A DNA stretch of 64,000 nt from Glycomyces terrestris (GTDB taxonomy: Bacteria > Actinomycetota > Actinomycetes > Mycobacteriales > Micromonosporaceae), in NCBI RefSeq assembly GCF_003933745.1, contig NZ_RSEB01000004.1:248001-312000 (forward strand). Reading direction: 5' to 3'. The notes beneath the pieces are model-generated. The model was not told the origin of the DNA and ran no database searches. It was given only the letters and a program-made list of their open reading frames with translations. Positions 1 to 7,954 of the stretch are shown here, piece by piece. Position numbers and translations under genes: made by a program. Numbering within the stretch: position 1 is the stretch's first letter; the number at the start of each line of letters is the position of its first letter.

Positions 1-563
1 AAGTCGAGGGACAGGTAGACGACCCAGTCGCCCTTGCGCCCGTACGCGTCGAGGTAGTACCGCTGCTCGGTGTCGGCGGCGATGTAGAGGCTCTTGTCCC
101 ACTCGCCGCCGAGCTCGCCCTCGGTCTCCCCGGTGTAGGCGATGCCCGCGGCGTTCTCGCGGCGCTGGGCGACCCGGTCGGCGAAGTTCGCCTCGGCCTC
201 GGCCTCGTCGTTCCAGGGGGCCAGGCCGCCGCGGACGGCCGCGTCGCCGGCGGCCGAGTACGCGAAGGTGCCCTGGACGTCCTCGAACACGGCGAGGTCG
301 AGCAGGGCGGCGCATCCGGCGGACTCGGCGTCGATGCCCTCCCCGATCGGGGTGCTCTGGAGATCCCCGTCGATCCCGGTGGCGCCCAACCGGGTCTGGA
401 GCTCGGCGAAGTCCCCGAAGACCTCGCAGCCGAGCCAGTCGCCCATGACGGCGTACGATCCGGCCGGCGCCTCGGGCCCGGCGCCGGGGTCGGCGGCCGA
501 GCAGCCCGCGAGGGCCAGGGCCGCGGCGGCGAGGGCGGCGGCGCCGCGCGTCCTGCGCCGCAC
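1..563 (-). CDS. Lipoprotein of unknown function (C-terminus outside window)
   Basis: A GTG at 563 opens a frame that stays open to the window edge, so about 187 residues are visible and the C-terminus is missing. Residues 1-21 form a lipoprotein signal: an Arg-rich start (VRRRTR), an Ala/Leu core and the lipobox LAGC, with Cys21 as the expected lipidation site. The mature part is acidic and soluble, with two further Cys residues, and matches no family I recognise. The start lies one base after the stop of the preceding gene, with GAGGGCGAGC just upstream as a weak ribosome site, so it is probably co-transcribed with the WXG-like genes running from 3173. An outer-face role linked to those secreted proteins is inference only. 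Confidence 0.75.
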   Translation of the reverse strand, partial: MRRRTRGAAALAAAALALAGCSAADPGAGPEAPAGSYAVMGDWLGCEVFGDFAELQTRLGATGIDGDLQSTPIGEGIDAESAGCAALLDLAVFEDVQGTFAYSAAGDAAVRGGLAPWNDEAEAEANFADRVAQRRENAAGIAYTGETEGELGGEWDKSLYIAADTEQRYYLDAYGRKGDWVVYLSLD

Positions 564-564
564 G

Positions 565-888
565 CTAGAGCTCGCCCTCGTAGCTGTTCAACTCGGTGAC
601 CGCGGCGTCGTCGGACTCCTCGGAGAGGTCGGCCGAGTCCTGGAGCGTCGCCATCATGCCGCTCAGGGCGACGCGGAGGTTCTGGAGGTTGTCCCATGTG
701 GTCGAGTGGAAGGTCTCGTAGTTCGTCCGCGCGGTGGCGGACGCGTCGAGCTGGCCGAAGGCGGGGAGCCGGCCGAGCACCTGCCCCTTCTTGAGCCGGG
801 GGATGATCTCGTCGAGATGGTCCAGCTGCTCCTGGATGAGCGCCTTGTACTCCTGGATCGCCTCGGTGTCGATCTCTCTTGCTGCCAT
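565..888 (-). CDS. WXG100-like small helical protein
   Basis: This 107-residue acidic protein has no signal peptide or membrane segment. It reads as two amphipathic helices (about 8-33 and 58-90) around a turn. Trp65 in the motif TTWDNL sits near the expected position of the WXG turn, although the exact WxG is not kept. Size and pattern fit the WXG100/EsxAB-like substrates of type VII secretion, which are exported as helical hairpins. It lies between a larger WXG-like membrane protein gene and a lipoprotein gene, all on the same strand. No strong ribosome site precedes the ATG. It could instead be a generic helical protein; substrate status is inferred from size and context. Confidence 0.6.
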   Translation of the reverse strand: MAAREIDTEAIQEYKALIQEQLDHLDEIIPRLKKGQVLGRLPAFGQLDASATARTNYETFHSTTWDNLQNLRVALSGMMATLQDSADLSEESDDAAVTELNSYEGEL

Positions 889-1026
889 GGGGTCGTCGCC
901 GATCTGTGCCAGTCGCGGCCGAGTAGGTGGGTACGGCGCCGCGATCGTCCGAAAGGGTATGAATACGTGGTATTTAGTTGGGCGCGTTCACGATACTGAC
1001 GCGGGTGGTGTCCGGGCCGACCGGGT

Positions 1027-2052
1027 TCACGCGGCCGCCTCCGCCTCGGGCTCGGGCTTCGAGCCGTCCGGGCGCCAGCTCCCGATCTCGTCCCCGGCCC
1101 GCGCCTGGTCCTCGAAGGAGTCGGGGATGAAGTCGTAGGTGCCGACGTCGACGCCGGCGTCCTTCATCTTGTTCTCCGCGTCCTCCCCGGCGGCGTTGTT
1201 GCCGATCGTGTACACGCCCTGGGCCCCGACGCCGCCGAGCAGGCCCGGTCCGGCCTTGGCGAACGCGTCGGTGAGGCCGCCGAGCGGCCCGCCCTTGCCG
1301 GGGGTCTTGCCCGGTGCCATGATCCGCACGACCGCGAGCTGCGCCAGGCCCTGGAGGAGGCTGAACCCGGTGGACCCGATCGTGGCCGCGGGGCTGATGA
1401 TGTTCCCGTTGGCGGCCATGTTGGCCCACGAGACGGTCATGTTCGCGGCGATGAACGCGGCCAGGGCCTTGCCCGCCGCACCGGCCGCCGAGTCCATCGC
1501 CTTGAGCACCACCAGCGCCTGGGTCGCGAACGACATCGCGGTGGCCCGCCACGCGGTCGCCAGCGCCTGCCCGGAGATCGGTACGAACTGGACGGCGAGC
1601 ACGAACACCGCCATCGCCATGAGCGCGGTGGAGATCGCGAGCATGATCGGCACCATGACCGCCAGGATCAGGCCGATCGAGAACAGCGAGATCCCCAGGT
1701 GCATCGCGAAGGCGTGCATGTTCTCCAGCTGGTTGACGATCTGCCGCGCCCGCTTGTCGTAGGCGTCGCGGTCCTCGCCCCGCCACACCTCGGCGGGGAG
1801 GCCGTCGATCCGGGACTGCATCGCCTCGCGGGCCTCGTCGAACTTCTGGGCCAGCACCAGCCAGGTGGCCGCGCCCTTGAGGATCTCCCCGGGGTTGCAC
1901 TGGTTGAGGTAGATGATCCGGGAGAGCTTGACGCAGGGGCCGCCGAAGGTGAAGGACGGCAGCGTGATGTTGACCGCGGAGAGCGGCGCCATGTACCCGT
2001 ACGCCTCTTCCATCCCGGAGAACTGCTCGGGGTCGGGTGCCTGGTATGCCAT
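1027..2052 (-). CDS. WXG-domain protein with hydrophobic central region
   Basis: This 341-residue protein starts at an ATG preceded by GGAAGG at five-base spacing. Residues about 60-115 form a helical segment with the motif EVWRGEDRDAY, where W90-R91-G92 is the classical WxG turn followed by a YxxxR-type helix. Residues about 117-165 are strongly hydrophobic and should form one or two membrane helices. A Gly/Ala-rich stretch (about 170-260) and an acidic soluble tail follow. The architecture resembles large WXG-containing T7SS-associated proteins of actinomycetes, but I cannot assign a toxin or enzyme domain. It sits 43 bases after the 97-residue WXG-like gene, in the same orientation. Confidence 0.6.
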   Translation of the reverse strand: MAYQAPDPEQFSGMEEAYGYMAPLSAVNITLPSFTFGGPCVKLSRIIYLNQCNPGEILKGAATWLVLAQKFDEAREAMQSRIDGLPAEVWRGEDRDAYDKRARQIVNQLENMHAFAMHLGISLFSIGLILAVMVPIMLAISTALMAMAVFVLAVQFVPISGQALATAWRATAMSFATQALVVLKAMDSAAGAAGKALAAFIAANMTVSWANMAANGNIISPAATIGSTGFSLLQGLAQLAVVRIMAPGKTPGKGGPLGGLTDAFAKAGPGLLGGVGAQGVYTIGNNAAGEDAENKMKDAGVDVGTYDFIPDSFEDQARAGDEIGSWRPDGSKPEPEAEAAA

Positions 2053-2095
2053 GGGGGCCTTCCTTATCGGCTCGCGGATGCGCTGCGGGGGCGGG

Positions 2096-2389
2096 TCATT
2101 TGAAGCTCGTCTCGGCGCTGCCGTCGGCGTCCTCCCAGGACGCGGCGGTCTCGGTGAGCGCGGTGGTGAGCGCGTTGAAGCACTCGGCGGCTCCCTGGAT
2201 CATCTCGATCATGTAGCCGACCGCGAGCGCGTGGGACGCGGCCAGGAACGGGTCCACGGAGACCATGAGCATCTGGTCGAGCTCGCGCAGCTCCGGCGGG
2301 ATCGCGCTGGCCTCTTCGAGCTTGGGCGCGACGTCGGCGACGATGCCCTCGGCGAGCTCGGTCAGCCGGGCGGGTTCGATCTCAGGCAA
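2096..2389 (-). CDS. WXG100/EspC-like small protein
   Basis: This 97-residue predicted all-helical protein starts at a TTG supported by GGAGG at five-base spacing, and overlaps the end of the preceding gene by eight bases. The C-terminal motif SWEDADGSAETSF resembles the Trp-acidic tail of small actinobacterial type VII secretion targets of the EspC/DUF2580 type. The N-terminal half (residues 5-35) is an amphipathic helix. It has no signal peptide, which fits export by a type VII system rather than Sec. Its placement between a YbaB-like gene and a larger WXG gene is typical of substrate clusters. The precise family is inferred. Confidence 0.55.
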   Translation of the reverse strand: MPEIEPARLTELAEGIVADVAPKLEEASAIPPELRELDQMLMVSVDPFLAASHALAVGYMIEMIQGAAECFNALTTALTETAASWEDADGSAETSFK

Positions 2390-3173
2390 AGTGGCCTCCG
2401 TCCTTGAACATGCGGGTGATGCGGTCCTGGCTCTCGCTGATCCGCTGGACGATCGCGAGGCCCTCGGCGTTCAGGGCGTTGCCGCGGTCGAGGACCTCCT
2501 TGGCCTCGCCGGGCGCGTAGGGGAGGCCGAGCGCGTCGAAGTAGGGGCCCTGCTTGGCGTCGCGGTCGGCGACCGCCGCGGCGGCGGTCTCGGTGAGCTC
2601 CAGCGACAGACCCTTGGCGCCGATCTCCAAGGCGCGCTTGGAGAGGATCACCTGCGACACCGGGTAGGCGAGTGTGGACTCGACGGTGACCAGTTTGGAC
2701 TCGCTCCTGGCGCGCCCGACGGGGGCGTGCTCGTCGCCGTCCTTGGTGCCCGGCGCGAGGCGCTCGGAGCGCTTCCACAGCTCCAGGACGTCGTCGAGCA
2801 TCGCCACGGCCGCCGGGTCGAGCGCGAGCTTCGCGCGGCCGGGGTCGGCGGGCCGGGGCCGCTCCTCGGGGTCGTCGTCCTCGAACGCCTTGCGGCGCTC
2901 CAGGAGTGCGCCGACGCCGCGCTCGCGCAGGTCGCCGGCGAACGCGGCGAGCATCTCGGCGGCCTCCTCGACGCGCGGGCCCTCGGGCTCGTCGTCCAGG
3001 GCCTCGGCGGCCTTGCGCGCGGTGTCGGTGACGAGCTCGGCGAGGTCGCGGGTGAACATGCGCTCGGCGGCGGCGGTGAGTTCGATGCGGGGCGCCGCGC
3101 CGGGCGCGACGGTCACCGTCACGCTGCCGCAGTCGCTGGTCAGAGAGCGTTCTCTACTGGGGACGTCGGTCAA
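2382..3173 (-). CDS. YbaB/EbfC-like N-domain protein heading T7SS-like run
   Basis: This 263-residue protein is first in the five-gene run. Residues about 15-60 read like the YbaB fold used in actinobacterial T7SS loci: a beta hairpin (SVTVTVAPG, RIELTAAAERMF) then a long helix rich in Ala and charged residues (DLAELVTDTARKAAEAL). The remaining 200 residues are charged, probably alpha-helical and soluble, with an acidic low-complexity part around residues 85-105. No catalytic motif is visible. YbaB-like proteins in such loci are usually annotated as nucleoid-associated or chaperone-like, but their role is not settled. A possible -10 (TACTAT on the minus strand, 3217-3222) lies upstream. Confidence 0.5.
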   Translation of the reverse strand: MTDVPSRERSLTSDCGSVTVTVAPGAAPRIELTAAAERMFTRDLAELVTDTARKAAEALDDEPEGPRVEEAAEMLAAFAGDLRERGVGALLERRKAFEDDDPEERPRPADPGRAKLALDPAAVAMLDDVLELWKRSERLAPGTKDGDEHAPVGRARSESKLVTVESTLAYPVSQVILSKRALEIGAKGLSLELTETAAAAVADRDAKQGPYFDALGLPYAPGEAKEVLDRGNALNAEGLAIVQRISESQDRITRMFKDGGHFA

Positions 3174-3545
3174 CGGGGCTCCTGACGGCTCGTCGGCTGC
3201 GATGTTTGGCAGGCCAATAGTATGCAGTCTTTTCGGAAGTATGGGACCGCCGGGCCCGGATGCCGACGAGGGCGATCAAAGGCGCGGTTCGGACCCCGTC
3301 CGCCCCGGACCTGGGCGTTGGAACGCGCGTACTAACTCACTTGTGGACTTGCGATCGATTCCGTTGTGCGGGGCGGTGACCAATGCTTGAACTCTCAACC
3401 ATTCGGCAACGCGATCGTTATCGAGATTTAACGGGAGAGCGCGTTCTGTTCACGGCCCCACCCGGTCGCGGCGGCCGCCCGGCACGCGGGCGCGGCCGCG
3501 CGGCGGCCGTGAACGAAGCGAGCCGGCCTCCCGTAGGCTGGCACG
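3174..3545. other. Divergent intergenic region
   Basis: These 372 bases separate the minus-strand T7SS-like run from the plus-strand phosphatase. On the minus side a TACTAT hexamer (3217-3222) could be a -10. On the plus side TAGGCT (3534-3539) lies six bases before the phosphatase ATG. A GC-rich imperfect inverted stretch lies around 3468-3512. I see no gene in between. Confidence 0.5.
3534..3539 (+). promoter_or_regulatory. Leaderless-type -10 box for the PP2C-like gene
   Basis: TAGGCT fits TANNNT and ends exactly six bases before the ATG at 3546, so transcription would start at or next to the start codon. No Shine-Dalgarno sequence is present, which agrees with a leaderless mRNA. Confidence 0.45.
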
Positions 3546-4349
3546 ATGATCGAGGCGAGGGCGGCCGGGTGGGAGGCGCGGGCGCAGTCGCGCCCCGGCT
3601 CCGCGGCGCCCAATGAGGACGCCTACCGCACCGGCGGCGACTGGGCCCTGGTCCTGGACGGCATCACCCGCTACCCCGACGACGGCTGCGTCCACGACGT
3701 CCCCTGGTACACCGCGGCCCTGGCCGAGTCCATAGCGGACGGCATCACCGGGCCTGACGCCCTCGCCGACGTCCTTGCCGCCGCCATCGCGGCCGTCAAC
3801 GCCCGCCACGAGTCCACCTGCGACCTCGGCAACCCCGTCTCGCCCGGCGCGACCGCCGCGCTCGTGCGCCGCCGCGGCGACCGCCTCGAATGGCTCGTCC
3901 TCGGCGACTGCGCGGTCGCCTGGCGCGGCCCGGACGGCGCGTGCCGGGTCGAGACCGACGGGCGCCTCGCCGCCCTTCCCGGCGTCCCCGCCGTGGAGCT
4001 GGCCGGCATCCGGCGCTGGCCGGTGCCGTACGTCGCGAGCGTGCGCAATCGCGAGGGCGGCTTCTGGGTCGCCTCGACCGACCCCGAGGCCGCCGCCCGG
4101 GCCCGGACCGGCGCCGTGCCCCTCGCCGGCGTCGCGGACCTGCTGCTGTGCACCGACGGCCTGACGCGGCTGGTGGACCGCTACGGGCACACCTGGCCGC
4201 AGCTGCTCGCGGCCGTCTTCGACCGCGGCGTGGGCGCCGCCCTCGACCTCGTGCGCGCGCACGGCGACCGCGACCCGCGCCCCGGGTCGAAGCGCCACGA
4301 CGACGCCACCGCCGTCCACCTGCGGCTCCCCGAGTTTGCATCGTTGTAG
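3546..4349 (+). CDS. PP2C-family protein phosphatase-like protein
   Basis: This 267-residue soluble protein carries the ordered PP2C metal and catalytic motifs: NEDAY (N23-E24-D25), VLDGI (D38-G39), a central LGDCAVAWR strand, CTDGLTR (D204-G205) and the C-terminal DDATAVH (D252-D253). These acidic residues bind the Mn/Mg pair in Ser/Thr phosphatases of the PPM family. Length is close to a stand-alone catalytic domain, and no membrane or sensor segment is seen, so it is probably cytoplasmic. It is transcribed divergently from the T7SS-like run and ends 40 bases before a LacI gene. Its last codons contain a near-copy of that regulator's operator (4337-4348). The substrate is unknown. Confidence 0.8.
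   Translation: MIEARAAGWEARAQSRPGSAAPNEDAYRTGGDWALVLDGITRYPDDGCVHDVPWYTAALAESIADGITGPDALADVLAAAIAAVNARHESTCDLGNPVSPGATAALVRRRGDRLEWLVLGDCAVAWRGPDGACRVETDGRLAALPGVPAVELAGIRRWPVPYVASVRNREGGFWVASTDPEAAARARTGAVPLAGVADLLLCTDGLTRLVDRYGHTWPQLLAAVFDRGVGAALDLVRAHGDRDPRPGSKRHDDATAVHLRLPEFASL
4337..4348. promoter_or_regulatory. Degenerate LacI operator inside the end of the PP2C gene
   Basis: TGCATCGTTGTA matches 10 of 12 bases of the perfect palindrome TACAACGTTGTA found twice upstream of 5675, with one half-site intact. It overlaps the final codons and stop of the phosphatase gene and lies 41 bases before the lacI-type ATG. It could serve autoregulation of that regulator. Confidence 0.5.
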
Positions 4350-4389
4350 AATCGTGGCCGACGAGCCGGCCGACTGAGGAGGAGGCGCC

Positions 4390-5403
4390 ATGGCGGTGAC
4401 CCTGCGCGACGTCGCGGAACTGGCGGGCGTGTCGTTCAAGACCGTCTCGAACGTCATCAACGGCTACCCCCACATCCGCCCCGCGACCCGCGAGAAGGTC
4501 GAGCGGGCCATCGCCGAACTCGGCTACAAGCCCAACCTCAGCGCCCGCAGCCTGCGGTCGGGCCGCACCGACACGATCGCGCTCGCCGTCCCCGAACTCA
4601 ACCTGAGCTACTTCGCCGAGCTCGCGAGCTTCGTCATCGCCGCGGCCGAGGAAGCCGGGCTGGTGACGCTGGTGGAGCAGACCGGCGGCGACCGCGCCCG
4701 CGAGCTCGCCCTGCTCCAGAGTCCGCGCCTCAACCGCACCGACGGCCTCATCCTCAGCCCCCTGGGCCTCGGCCAGGAGGACGCCGCGGCGCTCGCCGGG
4801 CCGCTCCCGGTCGTCATGCTCGGCGAGCGGACCTTCGACTGGCCCTGCGACCACGTCACCATGCGGAACGTCGAGGCGGCGCGGGCGGCCACGGAGTACC
4901 TCATCGCCTCCGGGCGGCGCCGCATCGCCGTCATCGGCGAGAACGAGGCCGAGGTCATGGGCTCGGCCCGGCTGCGCCTGCGCGGCTACCGCGAGGCCCT
5001 GGCGGCCCACGGCATCGAGTACGACGAGCGGCTGGTCGCGCGCGCGACCCTGTGGCACCGCGCCGACGGCGCCCGCGCCATGCACGACCTGCTCGACCGC
5101 GGCGCCGAGTTCGACGCCGTCTTCGGCTTCAACGACACCCTCGCCCTCGGCGCGATGCGCGTCCTCCAGGAGGCCGGCCTGCGCGTGCCCGCGGACGTGG
5201 CCGTCCTCGGCTTCGACGACCTCGACGAGGCCGCCTACGCCATCCCCTCGCTCACCACCGTGGACCCCGGCCGGGAGTGGATCGCCCGCACCGCCGTCGA
5301 GACCCTGCTCTCGCGCATCGCGCCCGGCGGCGCCGACGCCGAGCCGCGCACCCGCGCCGCCGCGTTCGCCGTCGTCGAGCGCGAGTCCGCCCCGCCCGCG
5401 TGA
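4390..5403 (+). CDS. LacI-family sugar-responsive repressor
   Basis: This 337-residue protein has the LacI plan: an N-terminal helix-turn-helix (VTLRDVAELAGVSFKTVSN, residues 2-21), hinge helix (about 45-58) and a periplasmic-binding-like sugar domain (about 62-335) with typical segments GYREALAAHGI, FGFNDTLALGAM and LGFDDLDEAAY. GAGGAGGAG upstream gives a strong ribosome site. It lies directly before a sugar ABC operon whose upstream region has two perfect copies of a LacI-type palindrome, so it probably represses that operon and itself until a sugar binds. The ligand is unknown; the operon's glycosidase suggests a glycoside or oligosaccharide. Confidence 0.9.
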   Translation: MAVTLRDVAELAGVSFKTVSNVINGYPHIRPATREKVERAIAELGYKPNLSARSLRSGRTDTIALAVPELNLSYFAELASFVIAAAEEAGLVTLVEQTGGDRARELALLQSPRLNRTDGLILSPLGLGQEDAAALAGPLPVVMLGERTFDWPCDHVTMRNVEAARAATEYLIASGRRRIAVIGENEAEVMGSARLRLRGYREALAAHGIEYDERLVARATLWHRADGARAMHDLLDRGAEFDAVFGFNDTLALGAMRVLQEAGLRVPADVAVLGFDDLDEAAYAIPSLTTVDPGREWIARTAVETLLSRIAPGGADAEPRTRAAAFAVVERESAPPA

Positions 5404-5445
5404 GGAACCCGCCCCGATGCGGCGACCCACCCGACTTCGGTCGTT

Positions 5446-5457
5446 TACAACGTTGTA
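5446..5457. promoter_or_regulatory. LacI operator, distal copy
   Basis: TACAACGTTGTA is a perfect 12-base palindrome with the central CG usual for LacI-family sites. It lies 43 bases after the lacI-type stop. Its centre is 145 bases from the second identical copy, a distance that would allow looping by a tetramer. Confidence 0.7.
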
Positions 5458-5552
5458 TAAGTTCCCGAGCGGTTTAGTCTGTTCTGACGTATCCGCTGGT
5501 CCACCGCTTGATCACGAAACGGGAAAGAACTGCGCCGCGCGGCCCGGGGGCG

Positions 5553-5582
5553 TTGACAGCGGGCCGCCCGCGTCCTTACGAT
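5553..5582 (+). promoter_or_regulatory. Promoter of the first sugar ABC operon
   Basis: TTGACA (5553-5558) is followed after 18 bases by TACGAT (5577-5582), a TANNNT -10. The predicted start near 5590 falls at the edge of the proximal operator. The 18 bases from 5553 to 5570 are identical to 38898-38915 in front of another LacI gene. Confidence 0.65.
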
Positions 5583-5590
5583 CCAGAAGT

Positions 5591-5602
5591 TACAACGTTG
5601 TA
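5591..5602. promoter_or_regulatory. LacI operator, proximal copy
   Basis: This is a second perfect TACAACGTTGTA, eight bases downstream of the -10 box and so over the transcription start. A repressor bound here would block initiation or early elongation of the operon starting at 5675. Confidence 0.75.
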
Positions 5603-5674
5603 GAACGAAGGTCTCGGACTCGGCGTTGGACGACGCGCAGACAGCGCAGTCTCGCTTTGAGAGGGAACTCCGAA

Positions 5675-6928
5675 ATGACACGCAAGCGAATCCTCGCGGG
5701 AGCCGTCGGCGCGGCGCTCGCCGTCACCGCGACCGGCTGCTCCGCGGGCGACGACGGCGGCCCCGTCGAGCTCACCTTCTGGCACGGCTACACCGAGGCC
5801 GACGGCGACGTCCTCCAGGGCATCGTCGACGACTTCAACGCCGCCCACGACGACGTCGAGATCACCACCGAGCTCAAGACCTGGGCCAGCATCGACGACA
5901 CCCTCCTGACGGCCCTGTCGGCCGGCGAGGGGCCCGACATCGTCGCGATGCCCGCCGAGCGCCTCCCGGTCTACGCCTCCCGCGGCGCCTTCGCCGAACT
6001 CGACGACTTCTACGCCGACGAGGCGAGCAACACCGCGAACCTCAACCCCGGCGCCGTCGAGATGGTCGAGGTCGAGGGCGCCAAGTACGGCGTGCCCACC
6101 GGCTTCGTGCCGCTGGCCGTCTACTACAACCAGGCCCTGTTCGACGCCGCCGGCGTCACCGCGTTCCCGCAGACCTGGGACGAGTGGGTCGCCGTCTCCC
6201 GGCAGCTGACGGTCGACGAGGACGGCGACGGCACGCCCGAGCAGTACGGCGTGGTCCTGCCCGACCACGCCACCGTCGCCAACGGCCTGTGGCCGTCCCT
6301 GTTCGCCGCGGGCGGCGGCGCCGTCGTCGACGGCGGCACCGCCGTCATCGACTCGCCCGAGAACGCCGCGACCCTCGAATACTGGACCCAGGCCATCGCC
6401 GCCGACCGGATCTCGCCCACCGGCGTCGACGGCATCGGCGCCGACGAGCTCTTCAGCGGCGGCAAGGCCGCGATGACCGTCGGCGGGCCCTGGATGGCCT
6501 CCATCGCCACCGAGAACGGCATCGACTACGGCATCGCCGCGCTCCCGGCCGGCCCGGCCGCGCAGGCCGCCTCCGCGATCGGCGTCTCCATGGCCGTCAC
6601 CGTCGACACCTCGCGCGACGAGCAGGCCGCCGCCGAGGAGTTCTTCTCCTTCTTCCTGAACGAGGACAACTCCGTCGCCTGGTCGCTCGGCTCGGGCTGG
6701 CCGCCGCTGCGCACCGACATCCCGGCCGACGCCGTCGCCGAGAACCCGGTCGTCGCCTCGCTCACCGAGATCGCCGGCACCGGCCAGCCGCTCCTGCCCG
6801 GCGTCGTCAACAGCACCGACGTGCTCGGCGCGGTCGACGAACTCACCCAGCAGGCCGTCGCCGGCGGCGACATCGACGCCCTCCTGGCCGAGGCCCAGAC
6901 CAAGGTCCAGGAAGCGCTCGACGAATGA
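5675..6928 (+). CDS. ABC sugar-binding lipoprotein
   Basis: This is a 417-residue extracellular solute-binding protein of the family 1 (MalE/UgpB) type. The start at 5675 is preferred over an in-frame extension to 5417 because it has GAGAGGGAA upstream and begins a proper signal: MTRKR, a hydrophobic core and lipobox ATGC with Cys22. The mature protein begins VELTFWHGYTEADG, the usual first strand, and continues with GVPTGFVPLAVYYNQALF and GGKAAMTVGGPWM, both characteristic hinge and ligand-face segments. It should be lipid-anchored outside the membrane and deliver a sugar to the permeases at 7001 and 7951. A hairpin lies between this gene and the first permease gene. The ligand is unknown. 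Confidence 0.9.
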   Translation: MTRKRILAGAVGAALAVTATGCSAGDDGGPVELTFWHGYTEADGDVLQGIVDDFNAAHDDVEITTELKTWASIDDTLLTALSAGEGPDIVAMPAERLPVYASRGAFAELDDFYADEASNTANLNPGAVEMVEVEGAKYGVPTGFVPLAVYYNQALFDAAGVTAFPQTWDEWVAVSRQLTVDEDGDGTPEQYGVVLPDHATVANGLWPSLFAAGGGAVVDGGTAVIDSPENAATLEYWTQAIAADRISPTGVDGIGADELFSGGKAAMTVGGPWMASIATENGIDYGIAALPAGPAAQAASAIGVSMAVTVDTSRDEQAAAEEFFSFFLNEDNSVAWSLGSGWPPLRTDIPADAVAENPVVASLTEIAGTGQPLLPGVVNSTDVLGAVDELTQQAVAGGDIDALLAEAQTKVQEALDE

Positions 6929-6934
6929 CGGGCC

Positions 6935-6965
6935 GGCGGGGGCGCCGCCCCTCGGCGCCCCCGCC
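6935..6965 (+). other. Intra-operon hairpin between binding protein and permease genes
   Basis: Twelve perfectly paired bases (6935-6946 with 6954-6965) around a seven-base loop, with no T-run. It lies just after the binding-protein stop. Such hairpins commonly cause partial termination or protect upstream mRNA, giving more binding protein than permease. Confidence 0.55.
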
Positions 6966-7000
6966 CCGCCCCGCCGCCCGACCGCCTGGAAGAGGAAGCC

Positions 7001-7954
7001 ATGACCACCACGAATCCGACCTCCCGCCGGTACCGGCCGCCGGCGCCGCTCGGCGGGCGCCGCCGCGCCACCGGCAGCCCCGCGGGCCGCAACGCGAGGG
7101 CCTGGGCCTTCCTCGCGCCCGCGCTCCTCGTCATCGGCCTGTTCACCGCCTGGCCCATGGTCGCCGCCCTGCGCCTGTCCTTCATGGACGCGAGCGGGTT
7201 CGGCCGCGAGGAGTTCATCGGCCTCGACAACTACGTCACGGTCTTCACCGACCCCGACATCCGCGACGCCGTCCTGAACACCCTCTGGTACACCGTCCTG
7301 TTCACGCCCACCGCCGTCATCGCGGCCCTGGCCCTGGCCCTGCTGCTCAACAGCCCGCACATGCCCTTCCGGTCCTTCTTCCGGACCGCGCTGTTCGTGC
7401 CGTTCGTCGTCTCCTTCGCCGTGGCCGCCTTCGCCTGGAGCTACCTCATCGACCCCCAGGTCGGCCTCCTCAACCACTGGCTCCGCGGCCTCGGCCTCCA
7501 GCTCGGCAACGTCCTCGAGGACCCCGAGCTCGCCATGCCGGCCGTCGCCCTCGTCGCCGTCTGGAAGCTCTTCGGCTTCTACTTCGTGATCTTCCTGGCC
7601 GGCCTCCAGGACATCCCCTCCTCGCTCTACGAGGCCGCCCGCATGGACGGCGCCGGACCGTGGTCCCGCTTCCGCAACGTCACGCTCCCCATGCTGTCCA
7701 ACACCATGGCGTTCGTGCTCATCTTCGCGATGATCGCCGCCCTCCAGGCCTTCGACCAGATCTACGTCATGACCGGCGGCGGCCCCTACGGCCACACCCA
7801 GACCCTCGTCATGGAGATCTACGAGTCCGGCTTCCGCAAGCTCGACATCGGGTTCGCCTCGGCGCTGTCGTACGTACTGCTCATCGCGACCCTGCTGCTC
7901 AGCCTCGTGCAATTCCTGTTCTTCGGCCGCAAGGAAAAGGACCTGACCTCATGA
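7001..7954 (+). CDS. ABC sugar permease (MalF type)
   Basis: This 317-residue inner-membrane protein has six predicted helices. The first lies at about residues 35-55 (AFLAPALLVIGLFTAWPM) after a basic cytoplasmic N-terminus. The coupling EAA loop reads YEAARMDGAGPWSRFRNVTL, the segment that docks to the ATPase. It belongs to the binding-protein-dependent MalF/UgpA-type family. AGAGGAAGCC lies upstream of the ATG. The last four bases (ATGA) overlap the start of the partner permease, indicating translational coupling. No ATP-binding gene is found in the operon. Confidence 0.92.
   Translation: MTTTNPTSRRYRPPAPLGGRRRATGSPAGRNARAWAFLAPALLVIGLFTAWPMVAALRLSFMDASGFGREEFIGLDNYVTVFTDPDIRDAVLNTLWYTVLFTPTAVIAALALALLLNSPHMPFRSFFRTALFVPFVVSFAVAAFAWSYLIDPQVGLLNHWLRGLGLQLGNVLEDPELAMPAVALVAVWKLFGFYFVIFLAGLQDIPSSLYEAARMDGAGPWSRFRNVTLPMLSNTMAFVLIFAMIAALQAFDQIYVMTGGGPYGHTQTLVMEIYESGFRKLDIGFASALSYVLLIATLLLSLVQFLFFGRKEKDLTS

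Noticed and set aside
5417-5674. N-terminal extension of the first binding protein
   Set aside because: It would run through the promoter and operator; the ATG at 5675 has a ribosome site and begins a normal lipoprotein signal.
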